Below, in pieces: positions 54,690 to 63,051 of a stretch of 64,000 nt of DNA. The notes beneath the pieces are model-generated. The model was not told the origin of the DNA and searched no databases. It was given only the letters and a program-made list of their open reading frames with translations. Position 1 is the first letter of the stretch, and each line of letters starts with the position of its first letter. The translations under genes were made by a program, and so were the position numbers. The stretch is from Planotetraspora phitsanulokensis (GTDB lineage: Bacteria; Actinomycetota; Actinomycetes; Streptosporangiales; Streptosporangiaceae): assembly GCF_016863295.1 (NCBI RefSeq), contig NZ_BOOP01000003.1, positions 124,001-188,000 of the forward strand, read 5' to 3'.

Positions 54690-55796
54690 ATGAGACCGGA
54701 CCTCGACTACGCCGCCCTGTTCGCGGCCGTGCCGGGCCCCTGCCTGGCCATGACGCCGGACATGACCGTCGTGGCCGTCAACCAGGCCTATCTCGACGCC
54801 TGCGGACGCCGGCGGGAAGAGTTGCTGGGGCGGCACGTGCTCGACTCCTGCGCCCCCGACCACACCGATCCCGTCAGGCGTCGCGCGCTGCGGAACCTCG
54901 AGGCGTCGTTGCGCCGGGCCCGGGCCACCGGCAGACCCGACGTGATGGCGCCGCACAAGTGCTACATGCCCGGCGGCTCGCAGCCGTCAGAGGAACGCCG
55001 CTGGAGCACGATCAACTCTCCTGTGCTCGGCCCGGACGGGGCGGTCGTGCTGTTCGTCCACCGCATGGAGGACGTGTCCGCTTCCTCCCGGAGGATTGTG
55101 CCGGGCTTGAGCCCGCCAGACGCCTCCGGCGCCGAGCAGCTGCTGGATCGGCAGCGCCAGTTCGCCGCGGACGCCTCGCACGAGCTGCGCACGCCGCTCG
55201 CCGCGCTGCGGCTGCGGGTGGAGGAGGCGCAGCTCCACCCGGGCGACGTCGACCTGCCCGATCTGCTCGGCCATCTGACCGACGACCTCCACCGGCTGGA
55301 GAGCCTCATCGACGACCTGCTCCTGCTGGCCGCGCTCGAGGCCGACCTCGGCGGAAGGCTGGAGGAGGTGAATCTCACGAGCCTGGTGGAGACCGTGGCG
55401 GCCCGGTGGGCCGAGAGCTGTGACATTCGTCTGGATCTCGAGCCCGCGGTGACGGTGGAGGCCGCCTCCTGGCAGATCACCCGGCTGCTCGTCAATCTGC
55501 TCGACAACGCCCGGCGTCACGCGACGCGCAGGCTGAGGGTGGACCTGCGCCGCGACGGCGATCATGCGGAACTGGCCGTGGCCGACGACGGGCACGGTGT
55601 CCGCCCGGCCGACCGCGACCGCATCTTCCAGCGGTTCACACGCCTGGACACCGCCCGCAGCCGCGACCGCGGAGGCACCGGGCTGGGCCTGGCCATCGCC
55701 CGCGACATCGCCTCGGCCCACTGCGGCACCCTGCACGTCGAGGACTCCGCCGACGGAGGCGCGTGCTTCGTACTGCGCCTGCCTCTCGTCTCCTGA
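54690..55796 (+). CDS. Soluble PAS-domain histidine kinase, paralogue of the preceding one
   Basis: A 368-residue kinase. An N-terminal PAS domain (YAALFAAVPGPCLAMTPDMTVVAVNQAYLDACGR through about residue 135) is followed by HisKA (FAADASHELRTPLAALRLRVEEAQLHPGDVDL, His about 163) and HATPase_c (LLVNLLDNARRHATRRLRV, VADDGHGV, GGTGLGLAIARDIASAH). The kinase core is close to that of the upstream gene, including EEA-LHP-[DE]-DL after the H-box, so the two are duplicates. GAGGAAGAG precedes ATG 54690; a TTG at 54663 overlaps the upstream stop. No membrane segment and no adjacent response regulator. Confidence 0.85.
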   Translation: MRPDLDYAALFAAVPGPCLAMTPDMTVVAVNQAYLDACGRRREELLGRHVLDSCAPDHTDPVRRRALRNLEASLRRARATGRPDVMAPHKCYMPGGSQPSEERRWSTINSPVLGPDGAVVLFVHRMEDVSASSRRIVPGLSPPDASGAEQLLDRQRQFAADASHELRTPLAALRLRVEEAQLHPGDVDLPDLLGHLTDDLHRLESLIDDLLLLAALEADLGGRLEEVNLTSLVETVAARWAESCDIRLDLEPAVTVEAASWQITRLLVNLLDNARRHATRRLRVDLRRDGDHAELAVADDGHGVRPADRDRIFQRFTRLDTARSRDRGGTGLGLAIARDIASAHCGTLHVEDSADGGACFVLRLPLVS

Positions 55797-55903
55797 TCCG
55801 CTGCTTCCGGCGTCGACGGTCAGCCGCCTGCCCGACCTCGGGGAAGACCGCCGACGTGGCAGACCCCGGCCGGTCACCGGCCGAGGCCCACCATGTGGAG
55901 GCG

Positions 55904-57319
55904 TCAGCGACGCCAGATCACGGCCGAGGTGGTGGCGCCGTCCAGGCGGACGTCGCCGTTCCAGGTCAGGAACGACTGCTGAGGACGGTAGTCCTGACCG
56001 AGGAAGAAGCCGCGCTTGATCCCGGTGACATGCAGAGCGGCGCCGGAGTCGGTGCCGACCACGACCCGGTGGACGCTCACCTCGGCGATGTCGTCCGCCG
56101 TCGTGCCGGCCGGCAGTTCGACTGTGGTGGCCGCCGGGTCGTCACGCTGGATGGACCAGGTCGGGTCCACGTGGTGCGACGTATAGACGGTGTCACCGTT
56201 GACCAGGCGCACACCGAGTGAGAGTCCCACCCAGGACGAACCCGTGTTGGCCGACTCGGTGGACTTCTTCACCACCGCGTACAGGTAATTGCGCTGGTCA
56301 CTCACGTCCGGCGTGACCGGTGTCGCGTCCGAGGGCGCCTCGATCTTGCCTTCGCGGAGCATCTCCTTGGCCATGATCTCGTAGGTCCAGGAGTTGGTGT
56401 CCATCAGGTTCTCGCGAGCCTGGTCCGCCGGACGCGTCTGCAGGGGCGACAGGAAGAACCGCATGGGGTCGTCGACCGTGTCGCACATGTTGTTGTTCGA
56501 CGTGCAGGTCTCCAGGAGGGCGTGGTCGCCCTCGTACCGGCCGGAGAAATGGAGCGTCTGGTGGTTGGCGGCCTGGTAGGTGTCACTGCCCGGAACCCGG
56601 CTGCCGTGCTCGTCCACCTCGACGTCGTAGATCCACTCGATGTCGGTCGTGCGACCCCAGCGGGCCATCAACGCGGGCGTGTTCGTTCCGCCGTCCTCGT
56701 TGCTCCAGACCACCGAGTAGGTCAGCCTCGTGTGGCCGGGAGTGGCGGCCGGCGCCGACTCATGCCACGCGATGAGAGGGGTGTCGGTGGTCGCGTTCTG
56801 GTACGGGCTCCCGAGAGCCGAGAGGTTGCGGCCGTAGACGACCGGCGCGTACCGCAGGACCAGATACTCCGGGCTCCCGGGGGCGTACGTCGTGACTCGC
56901 AGTGCGTCCAGCACGACCGACCTGCTCGCCACCGCAGAGCGCTCATCCGCGAAACGCAGGCGGAGCATGTGCACCCCTGCTGTCAGCCGCCCGAGTGCGA
57001 GTTGCCGGTGCAGCGTCTCCCCTCCGGAGACCACGAGATCGGTGGCGTACCGGTTGTCGACCGAAATGGACACGACGGCCGACTCTCTGCCCTTGACCGC
57101 CCAGTCCGTGCCCGGCGCGGCGGCGTTCAGGTCGATCACCGCCTCACCGGACTTCTTCACGACGACCGGCACGCGTACGTCCGGACGATCACGGTGGACC
57201 TGGATGTGCCGCGAGTGGGTGGTGTCGCCGTGCTTGGCCTGCGCCATGCCCGGCTCGGCCGTACCGGCCAGAGCCACCACGGCGGCGGCCGAGACGGTCA
57301 ACAGGTGGACGAGTCGCAT
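55904..57319 (-). CDS. Large secreted protein of unknown function
   Basis: A 471-residue protein with a Sec signal (LVHLLTVSAAAVVALAGTAEPGMAQA, cleavage probably after AQA). The mature part looks beta-rich. It starts with a jelly-roll-like region (IQVHRDRPDVRVPVVVKKSG...HRQLALGRLTAGVHMLRLRF). A region follows with WSNEDGGTNTPALMARWGRTTDIEWIYDVEV, one CTSNNNMC cysteine pair, and a terminal GFFLGQDYRPQQSFLTWNGDVRL. No catalytic signature is recognised. GGAGGAAAC precedes the ATG. It is divergent from the MarR gene, whose protein may control it. Confidence 0.8.
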   Translation of the reverse strand: MRLVHLLTVSAAAVVALAGTAEPGMAQAKHGDTTHSRHIQVHRDRPDVRVPVVVKKSGEAVIDLNAAAPGTDWAVKGRESAVVSISVDNRYATDLVVSGGETLHRQLALGRLTAGVHMLRLRFADERSAVASRSVVLDALRVTTYAPGSPEYLVLRYAPVVYGRNLSALGSPYQNATTDTPLIAWHESAPAATPGHTRLTYSVVWSNEDGGTNTPALMARWGRTTDIEWIYDVEVDEHGSRVPGSDTYQAANHQTLHFSGRYEGDHALLETCTSNNNMCDTVDDPMRFFLSPLQTRPADQARENLMDTNSWTYEIMAKEMLREGKIEAPSDATPVTPDVSDQRNYLYAVVKKSTESANTGSSWVGLSLGVRLVNGDTVYTSHHVDPTWSIQRDDPAATTVELPAGTTADDIAEVSVHRVVVGTDSGAALHVTGIKRGFFLGQDYRPQQSFLTWNGDVRLDGATTSAVIWRR

Positions 57320-57392
57320 CAGGTTTCCTCCTCTGCGGGATGGCACCGCGGACGGCGGAGAAGAACGATGAGCCGTACAACCGCACGCCCGC

Positions 57393-57440
57393 GATCAAAA
57401 CCGATCGGCCACCAGATCTAATGATCGAAACCGACCAGCC
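57393..57440. promoter_or_regulatory. Direct repeat in the MarR/secreted-protein divergent region
   Basis: GATCAAAACCGATCGGCC (57393-57410) and GATCGAAACCGACCAGCC (57423-57440) match at 15 of 18 positions, 30 bases apart (about three helical turns). They lie between two divergent genes, where a MarR operator would be expected. Confidence 0.4.
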
Positions 57441-57561
57441 GGCCAATGCCGGGAGAGCACTCGTTGAAGATCGGGACAAGCCGCCGATGCGGCGACGCGG
57501 CTGGTTGACGAGACTGAAGGCGTTCAGGTGCCCCCACTCGGTTTTCAGGTGATGCACGGTG

Positions 57562-58044
57562 ATGCGACGTGAGCCGGATCCGACGGACGAGTTGAAGCGC
57601 CTGGATCTGGCGCTGGAAGAGTTGCGGCATGCCACCTTCGGCCTCTTCGGCCCCGCGTTGCGGGCCCGGTTTCACGCACAGCTCGGCTGGGAGTGGTCCG
57701 CCGTCCACTACCGGCTGCTGCGTGTGATCGAGGCGACGGATCCGCTGCGGCCGACCATCGGCGAGTTGGGCGCGGCAGCCTTGATCGACAAGGCGCGGGC
57801 CAGCCGCCTGGTGAGCCAGTTGCAGACCGGCGGCCTCGTCCGTCGACGGATGGGCCGCCTGGACCATCGCCGCCGCGAGATCGAACTCACCGAGGAAGGC
57901 CGGGCCGTCCTGGCCGAGGCCCGTGCGGTACGGCTCGCCTACCTGCGCCGGGTCCTCGCCGGGTGGGAAGAGAGCGGGGCGGGCGAGCTGGCCGTCCTGC
58001 TCGAGCGATTCAACAGTGCGATCCGGGACGTACCGCCCATGTAG
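57562..58044 (+). CDS. MarR-family transcriptional regulator
   Basis: A 160-residue MarR protein. Helical N-terminus, then winged helix (YRLLRVIEATDPLRPTIGELGAAALIDKARASRLVSQLQTGGLVRRR), wing RLDHRRREIELTEEGRAVL and a C-terminal dimer helix. GTG 57559 directly before ATG 57562 is an alternative start. It lies between a divergent secreted-protein gene and the DUF2855 gene 119 bases downstream; either could be a target. The ligand is unknown. Confidence 0.87.
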   Translation: MRREPDPTDELKRLDLALEELRHATFGLFGPALRARFHAQLGWEWSAVHYRLLRVIEATDPLRPTIGELGAAALIDKARASRLVSQLQTGGLVRRRMGRLDHRRREIELTEEGRAVLAEARAVRLAYLRRVLAGWEESGAGELAVLLERFNSAIRDVPPM

Positions 58045-58163
58045 ATGTCGGGTGTCATTGACAGTTCGGGCGATCTTCGTGTCTCCACCATCCGTGACAC
58101 CGGCCGGGGTCGACAGCCGGCGACACCGTGGTCGTAAGCGCCGGCCGTCGTCTGGAGGCAGAG

Positions 58164-59270
58164 ATGAAGCGGGATCTGGAGGTCAGGCGAGGCGAACTCG
58201 CGCGAGTCCGCGTCGTCGAGGAGGCGGAGCCGGAAGTCGGACCTGGTCAGGCACTGCTGAGAGTCGACCGTTACGGCCTCACCTCCAACAACGTCACCTA
58301 CGCGATGCTCGGTGACACCCTGCGGTACTGGGACTTCTTTCCCGCGCAGAGCGGGTGGGGGCGCATCCCCGCCTGGGGATTCGCCGACGTCGTCACGACG
58401 AGGGTCGCCGGCCTGGCCGAGGGCGTGCGGGTGTTCGGCCTGCTGCCCATGTCCACCCATCTGCTCGTGACGGCCCAGCATGACAACGGCAGCGGCTTCG
58501 TCGACCGCAGCCCACATCGCGCAGCGCTCCCGGCCGCGTACAACCACTACCGGCACCTGGACGGCACCGATCGCAGCACGGCGATGGAGGAGCGACGGAT
58601 GCTCCTGTGGCCGCTGTTCTCCGCCTCGTTCCTCATCGACGATCTGCTCGGCGAGCACCGGTGTTTCGGCGCCGACGCGGTCGTGCTGTCCAGCGCGTCG
58701 AGCAAGACGGCGATCGGCGCCGCCTTCCTGCTGCGGAAGCGACCAGGGGTAACCGTCGTCGGCCTCACCTCGCCCGCCAACCTCGCCTTCGTGACGGGGC
58801 TCGGTGTCTACGACTCCGTGGTCGCCTATGACGCCCTCGCCGGTCTGCCCGACACGGACACGGCCTTGGTCGATCTCGCCGGCAATGCTCGCTTACAGCG
58901 GCAGGTGCACGACAGATACGCGGACCGGCTCAGGGCCCGCGTCATCGTCGGGGCCACGCATGGAGACCTCGGAAGGGAGCCCGGCGACGCCCTTCACGGG
59001 CCGACCCCGTTGTTCTTCTTCGCCGCCGACCAGATCCGCCGACGCGCCCGCGAATGGGGACTCGGCGACCTGGAGGACCGTATCGAGGTCGCGTGGCAGG
59101 GGTTCCGCGCGGCATCCGCGCCGTGGTTCCGGATCGATCGCCGCCCGGGTCCCGATGCCGCGGTGCAGACCTATCTCGACGTGCTCCAGGGGAGGGCCGA
59201 CCCCTCGATCGGTCACATCCTGTCGATGTGGGCGCCGGGTTTCCGCGCGACCCGTCCTCCCGGCTCCTGA
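58164..59270 (+). CDS. DUF2855 family protein (MDR-like)
   Basis: A 368-residue protein. The order of blocks (RVDRYGLTSNNVTYAMLGD, GWGRIPAWGFADVV, VRVFGLLPMSTHLLV, VVLSSASSKTAIGAAFLLR, VVGLTSPANLAFVTGLGVYDSVVAYD) fits DUF2855. This family resembles medium-chain dehydrogenase/quinone oxidoreductases, with an N-terminal GroES-like part and a Rossmann-like second half. No zinc ligands are evident. GGAGG five bases before ATG 58164 fixes the start. The substrate is unknown. Confidence 0.82.
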   Translation: MKRDLEVRRGELARVRVVEEAEPEVGPGQALLRVDRYGLTSNNVTYAMLGDTLRYWDFFPAQSGWGRIPAWGFADVVTTRVAGLAEGVRVFGLLPMSTHLLVTAQHDNGSGFVDRSPHRAALPAAYNHYRHLDGTDRSTAMEERRMLLWPLFSASFLIDDLLGEHRCFGADAVVLSSASSKTAIGAAFLLRKRPGVTVVGLTSPANLAFVTGLGVYDSVVAYDALAGLPDTDTALVDLAGNARLQRQVHDRYADRLRARVIVGATHGDLGREPGDALHGPTPLFFFAADQIRRRAREWGLGDLEDRIEVAWQGFRAASAPWFRIDRRPGPDAAVQTYLDVLQGRADPSIGHILSMWAPGFRATRPPGS

Positions 59271-59539
59271 GCAGGGCGACCGCCTCGTCTCCGGCCGGTA
59301 ACAAGATCTTCAACCGGCGTTTCCCGGCCCCTGCCGAGGCGGCCCGGCGCACCCGCGGCGTCGAACCTGGCCTCCGGCCTTTCGCCGGATGTAAGCGGCA
59401 CGTGTAGACGACACCGCCCGTTTCTTGTCAGTAGATCATGACATTTCGTCATTCGTTCTGTCTTGCGACTGTCCTTGTGGCTCATCCCCCTGGACCCGAG
59501 CACACCCCGCCCGGGCCTGGAGACAGAAGGAGACGACTC

Positions 59540-60415
59540 GTGCGTCGAGTCACAACCGCCGTCCTCGCCGTCCTCGCCACTCTTGCCATCACACTCACCC
59601 TGGGTGTCGGCCCGGCAGGCGCCACCGCGGACCGCCTCGTGGCGCCGGCGGTCGCGGCCGCCGGGATCCCGATCGGCCAGAACATGACCGGCAAGGCGAC
59701 CTACTACAACGACGCCGGATACGGAGCGTGCGGCTCCCAGATCGACGCGGCAAGGGAAAACCTGGTCGCCGTCTCCCGCCAGTGGTGGACCACCGCCAAC
59801 CCGAACAACGATCCCCTGTGCAGCGGCATTTCCGTGCAGGTGACCTACAACGGCAAGACGATCACCGTGCCCGTCAAGGATCAGTGCCCGTCCTGCGACG
59901 CGACGCACATCGACCTCAGCCAGGCGGCGTTCGCGCAGTTGGCGTCGACGGATCCCGCGACGACCCCCGGCGTGATCAATGTGTCGTGGAAGTTCGTGAG
60001 CTCCAACGGCGGCGGGACGACACCCGGCGGGGCGACCGGACAGATCACCGGCCTCGCCGGTAAGTGCATCGGCGCGGCCGGCGGCAACTCCGCCAACGGC
60101 ACGGCTGTCGACCTGTACGCGTGCGTCGGTTCGGCCACCCAGCAGTGGACCCTTCCGGGTGACGCGACGATCCGGACCGCGGGCAAGTGCATGGACGTCG
60201 CCGGGGCCGGCACCACGAACGGCGCCAAGGTTCAGTTGTACGACTGCAACGGCACGGCGGCGCAGCAGTGGGTCTACACCAGCGGCCGCGACCTGGTGAA
60301 TCCGAACTCGAACAAGTGCCTGGACCTGACGGGCAACTCCTCAGCGGACTTCACCAAGGCGCAGATCTGGACCTGCACCGGTGCCGCCAACCAGAAGTGG
60401 TCCATTCCGGCCTGA
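59540..60415 (+). CDS. Secreted expansin-like (DPBB) protein with ricin-B lectin domain
   Basis: A 291-residue exported protein. A signal peptide (VTTAVLAVLATLAITLTLGV) is followed by a double-psi beta-barrel (GKATYYNDAGYGACGSQID through VKDQCPSCDATHIDLSQAAFAQLA), the catalytic-like domain of expansins and RlpA, with the conserved Asp in HIDLS. A Gly/Thr linker leads to a CBM13 lectin of three repeats ending QQW, QQW and QKW. It probably loosens or binds plant or cell-wall polysaccharide outside the cell. AAGGAG eight bases before GTG 59540 sets the start; a strong terminator follows. Confidence 0.88.
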   Translation: MRRVTTAVLAVLATLAITLTLGVGPAGATADRLVAPAVAAAGIPIGQNMTGKATYYNDAGYGACGSQIDAARENLVAVSRQWWTTANPNNDPLCSGISVQVTYNGKTITVPVKDQCPSCDATHIDLSQAAFAQLASTDPATTPGVINVSWKFVSSNGGGTTPGGATGQITGLAGKCIGAAGGNSANGTAVDLYACVGSATQQWTLPGDATIRTAGKCMDVAGAGTTNGAKVQLYDCNGTAAQQWVYTSGRDLVNPNSNKCLDLTGNSSADFTKAQIWTCTGAANQKWSIPA

Positions 60416-60427
60416 CGGTCCCACCGG

Positions 60428-60459
60428 GGGGCCACCGCACAGCGTGGTGCGGTGGCCCC
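60428..60459 (+). terminator. Perfect 13-bp hairpin terminator
   Basis: GGGGCCACCGCAC (60428-60440) pairs exactly with GTGCGGTGGCCCC (60447-60459) around AGCGTG, 12 bases after the expansin-like stop codon. Confidence 0.85.
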
Positions 60460-60796
60460 GCCGACGTACCGGACTCGACCCAGCCGTGCAGGACCTGGTC
60501 CAGCTTGCCGCCGTACTCGTAACCTCCGAGCAGCCACTGCAGGCCGACCGTGGTCAGACCGGTCGCCTTCGTCGACGGGTTGCGCACGCCGGGGCGTCGT
60601 CGCACATGTGGATCTCCACGATCTCGGAAGCCGTCTCAAGGCCACGGAGTCGCTGAGATCCCGAGAATCTCACCTAGATCGCCTCTCGCGACGATCGTCA
60701 CGGTATCGACGGCTCTGCGAAGCGCACGGCGGATCATCCGGCAACGCCTGAGGAAGAGGGAGTGAACGGAATCACTCAGAGGCCCGTTCACCGCGC
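60460..60796. other. Gap between terminator and kynurenine operon
   Basis: About 340 bases without a convincing gene. A minus-strand frame here reads GLTTVGLQWLLGGYEYGGKL and looks somewhat protein-like, but it has no good start or recognised family and runs into the terminator. It could be the tail of a lost gene. Confidence 0.35.
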
Positions 60797-60834
60797 TTGC
60801 CATATCAGGACAAAATCCCGCATCATGCCTGATG
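60797..60834 (+). promoter_or_regulatory. Candidate promoter of the kynurenine operon
   Basis: TTGCCA (60797-60802), 18 bases, CATCAT (60821-60826). The -10 box is part of a small dyad CATCA-TGCC-TGATG (60821-60834) that could be an operator. The dioxygenase gene starts at 60940, leaving a leader of about 100 bases. Confidence 0.45.
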
Positions 60835-60939
60835 GGTTCTCGGCCGTCCCGCGATGGCCGGACCCGAGGGGACCGGGGCTCCAGTGCCGAGAGGAAGGGA
60901 GCGGACCGCTACCCGGTAACACGTCTCGAGGAGACCGCG

Positions 60940-61788
60940 ATGCCGCATCGCCCCCCGTCCCGAGAAGCCGGCGTCGGTTCGGAGTCCCCGAACCTCGACT
61001 TCACGGGCACGACTCCGTACGAGGACTATGTCCAGGCGGATGTCCTCACCCATCTGCAGCACCCCCTCTCCGACGACCCCGGCGAGATGGTCTTCCTGGT
61101 CACCACCCAGGTCATGGAGCTGTGGTTCACCGTGATCGTCCACGAGTGGGAGACCGCCTGCCGCGCGCTGCGCGAGGACCGGATGCCCGTCGCGATGGAC
61201 GCGCTCAAGCGCAGTGTGCGCGAACTGGAGGCGCTGAACGCCTCCTGGCGGCCGCTGTCACAGCTCACCCCCGGCCAGTTCAACGCGTACCGGGGCGCGC
61301 TCGGTGAAGGCTCCGGCTTCCAGTCCGCGATGTACCGGCGACTGGAGTTCCTGCTCGGCGAGAAGTCGTCGTCCATGCTGGTGCCGCACCGAGGGGCGCC
61401 GCGTGTCCACGCGGAGCTGGAGAAGGCGCTGCTCGAGCCGAGCCTGTACGACGAGGTGCTGCACCTCCTCGCGCGGCGCGGTCACGCCTTACCGCGAGCC
61501 GTGCTGAAAAGGGATCTGTCCCAGCGGTACGAGCCTTCGGCCGAGGTCGAGGCGGCATGGGCGGAGATCTACTCCGGCGACCGGGACGCCGACCTGGCAC
61601 GGCTCGGCGAGGCGCTGACGGACGTCGGCGAGCTGGTGTGGCGCTGGCGCAACGACCATCTCGTCGCGACCCGGCGCGCGATGGGCGCCAAGACCGGAAC
61701 CGGCGGTTCGGCCGGCGTGGCCTGGCTCGAGAAGAGAGCCGCGAAGAACGTGTTCCCCGAGTTGTGGACGGCACGCAGTCATGTCTGA
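60940..61788 (+). CDS. kynA: Tryptophan 2,3-dioxygenase
   Basis: A 282-residue heme dioxygenase that opens the indole ring of L-tryptophan to N-formylkynurenine in the cytoplasm. Family blocks are LTHLQHPLSDDPGEMVFLVTTQVMELWF (heme/substrate pocket His and Trp), ALNASWRPLSQLTPGQFNAYRGALGEGSGFQSAMYRRLEF and, near the end, RRAMGAKTGTGGSAGVAWLEK. Length is normal for bacterial TDO. GAGGAG before ATG 60940 sets the start. It overlaps the kynureninase gene by eight bases and is the first gene of a three-gene operon. Confidence 0.93.
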   Translation: MPHRPPSREAGVGSESPNLDFTGTTPYEDYVQADVLTHLQHPLSDDPGEMVFLVTTQVMELWFTVIVHEWETACRALREDRMPVAMDALKRSVRELEALNASWRPLSQLTPGQFNAYRGALGEGSGFQSAMYRRLEFLLGEKSSSMLVPHRGAPRVHAELEKALLEPSLYDEVLHLLARRGHALPRAVLKRDLSQRYEPSAEVEAAWAEIYSGDRDADLARLGEALTDVGELVWRWRNDHLVATRRAMGAKTGTGGSAGVAWLEKRAAKNVFPELWTARSHV

Positions 61789-62995
61789 TCACGTACATCT
61801 CATGAACCTCCCGGAGAAGGCCAGCAAACTCGACGAAGCGGACGCTCTGCGCGGCAAGCGCGCCGAGTTCGTCCTCGACGAGGACGACACCGTCTATCTG
61901 GACGGCAACTCGCTGGGCGCGCTGCCCGCCACCGTGCCCACCCGGATGGCCGACGTGGTGGCCAGGGAGTGGGGACGCCTGCGCATCAGGTCCTGGACAG
62001 AGTCCGGGTGGTGGACGGCGCCGGAACGGATCGGCGACCGCATCGCCCCGCTGGTCGGCGCGGCCTCCGGCCAGGTCGTGGTCGGCGACTCCACCAGCGT
62101 GAACATCTTCAAGGCCCTGGTGGGCGCGGTGCGGATGGCCGACGCGGAACGCGACGAGATCGTCGTCGACGCGACGACGTTCCCCACCGACGGCTACATC
62201 GCGGAGTCCGCCGCGCGGATGACGGGCCGCCGCCTGGTACCCGTCGACCCGGGCCAACTCCGGACGGCCCTCGGCCCTCGCACCGCCGCCGCACTCGTCA
62301 ACCACGTCGACTACCGCAGCGGGCGGCTGCATGATCTGCCCGGTCTGACGGCCGCCGCGCACGCCGCGGGCGCCCTGGTGGTGTGGGACCTGTGCCACAG
62401 CGCGGGCGCGCTGCCGGTGGGGCTCGACGCGCACGGCGTCGACCTCGCGGTCGGCTGCACCTACAAGTACCTCAACGGAGGTCCCGGCTCCCCCGCCTTC
62501 CTGTACGTGCGCCGGGACCTGCAGGCCGGCTTCGACTCGCCGCTCCCCGGGTGGAACTCCCACCGGGACCCCTTCGGCATGTCGCCGCGGTACGAGGCCG
62601 CGGACGGCGCGCTGCGCGCCCGGGTGGGCACCCCCGACATCCTCTCGATGCTCGCTCTGGAGGCGGCCCTCGAAGTGTGGGACGGGGTGCCGATCGAGGC
62701 CGTGCGGGACAAGAGCCTCGCCCTGACCGACTTCTTCCTGGAGTGCGTCGAGGCGTACCTGCCCGCGGGACGAGTCGAGTCGATCACCCCCGTCCCGCAC
62801 ACGGACCGGGGCAGCCAGGTCGCGCTGCGCTGCGCCGACGCGGGCGAGGTGATGGGCGCGCTGATCGCCCGCGGGGTCGTCGGCGACTTCCGGCATCCCG
62901 ACGTGCTGCGCTTCGGCTTCACGCCTCTGTACGTGTCGTTCGCGGACGCCGAGCGGGCGGCGCGGGTGCTGGCCGAGGTGATCTCGTCCCGTTGA
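61781..62995 (+). CDS. kynU: Kynureninase
   Basis: A 404-residue PLP enzyme (fold type I) that cleaves kynurenine to anthranilate and alanine. Visible features are VYLDGNSLGALP near the N-terminus, GDSTSVNIFKAL, the PLP-ring Asp in LVVWDLCHSAGALPV, and CTYKYLNGGPGSPAF with the Schiff-base Lys at about residue 229. The C-terminus (RHPDVLRFGFTPLYVSF) matches the family. ATG 61781 overlaps the end of kynA, so translation is coupled. Anthranilate made here can feed tryptophan resynthesis, quinazoline-type metabolites or catabolism. Confidence 0.93.
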   Translation: MSDHVHLMNLPEKASKLDEADALRGKRAEFVLDEDDTVYLDGNSLGALPATVPTRMADVVAREWGRLRIRSWTESGWWTAPERIGDRIAPLVGAASGQVVVGDSTSVNIFKALVGAVRMADAERDEIVVDATTFPTDGYIAESAARMTGRRLVPVDPGQLRTALGPRTAAALVNHVDYRSGRLHDLPGLTAAAHAAGALVVWDLCHSAGALPVGLDAHGVDLAVGCTYKYLNGGPGSPAFLYVRRDLQAGFDSPLPGWNSHRDPFGMSPRYEAADGALRARVGTPDILSMLALEAALEVWDGVPIEAVRDKSLALTDFFLECVEAYLPAGRVESITPVPHTDRGSQVALRCADAGEVMGALIARGVVGDFRHPDVLRFGFTPLYVSFADAERAARVLAEVISSR

Positions 62996-63051
62996 CTTTC
63001 GGCGCGACACGTCGTGGTCCACACCCCCGAAGCGAAGGAGGAATCGCGCGC

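Noticed and set aside
60351-60605. Minus-strand frame with protein-like GLTTVGLQWLLGGYEYGGKL
   Set aside because: It has no recognised family, no good start site, and runs into the terminator of the convergent expansin-like gene. At best it is the tail of a lost gene.
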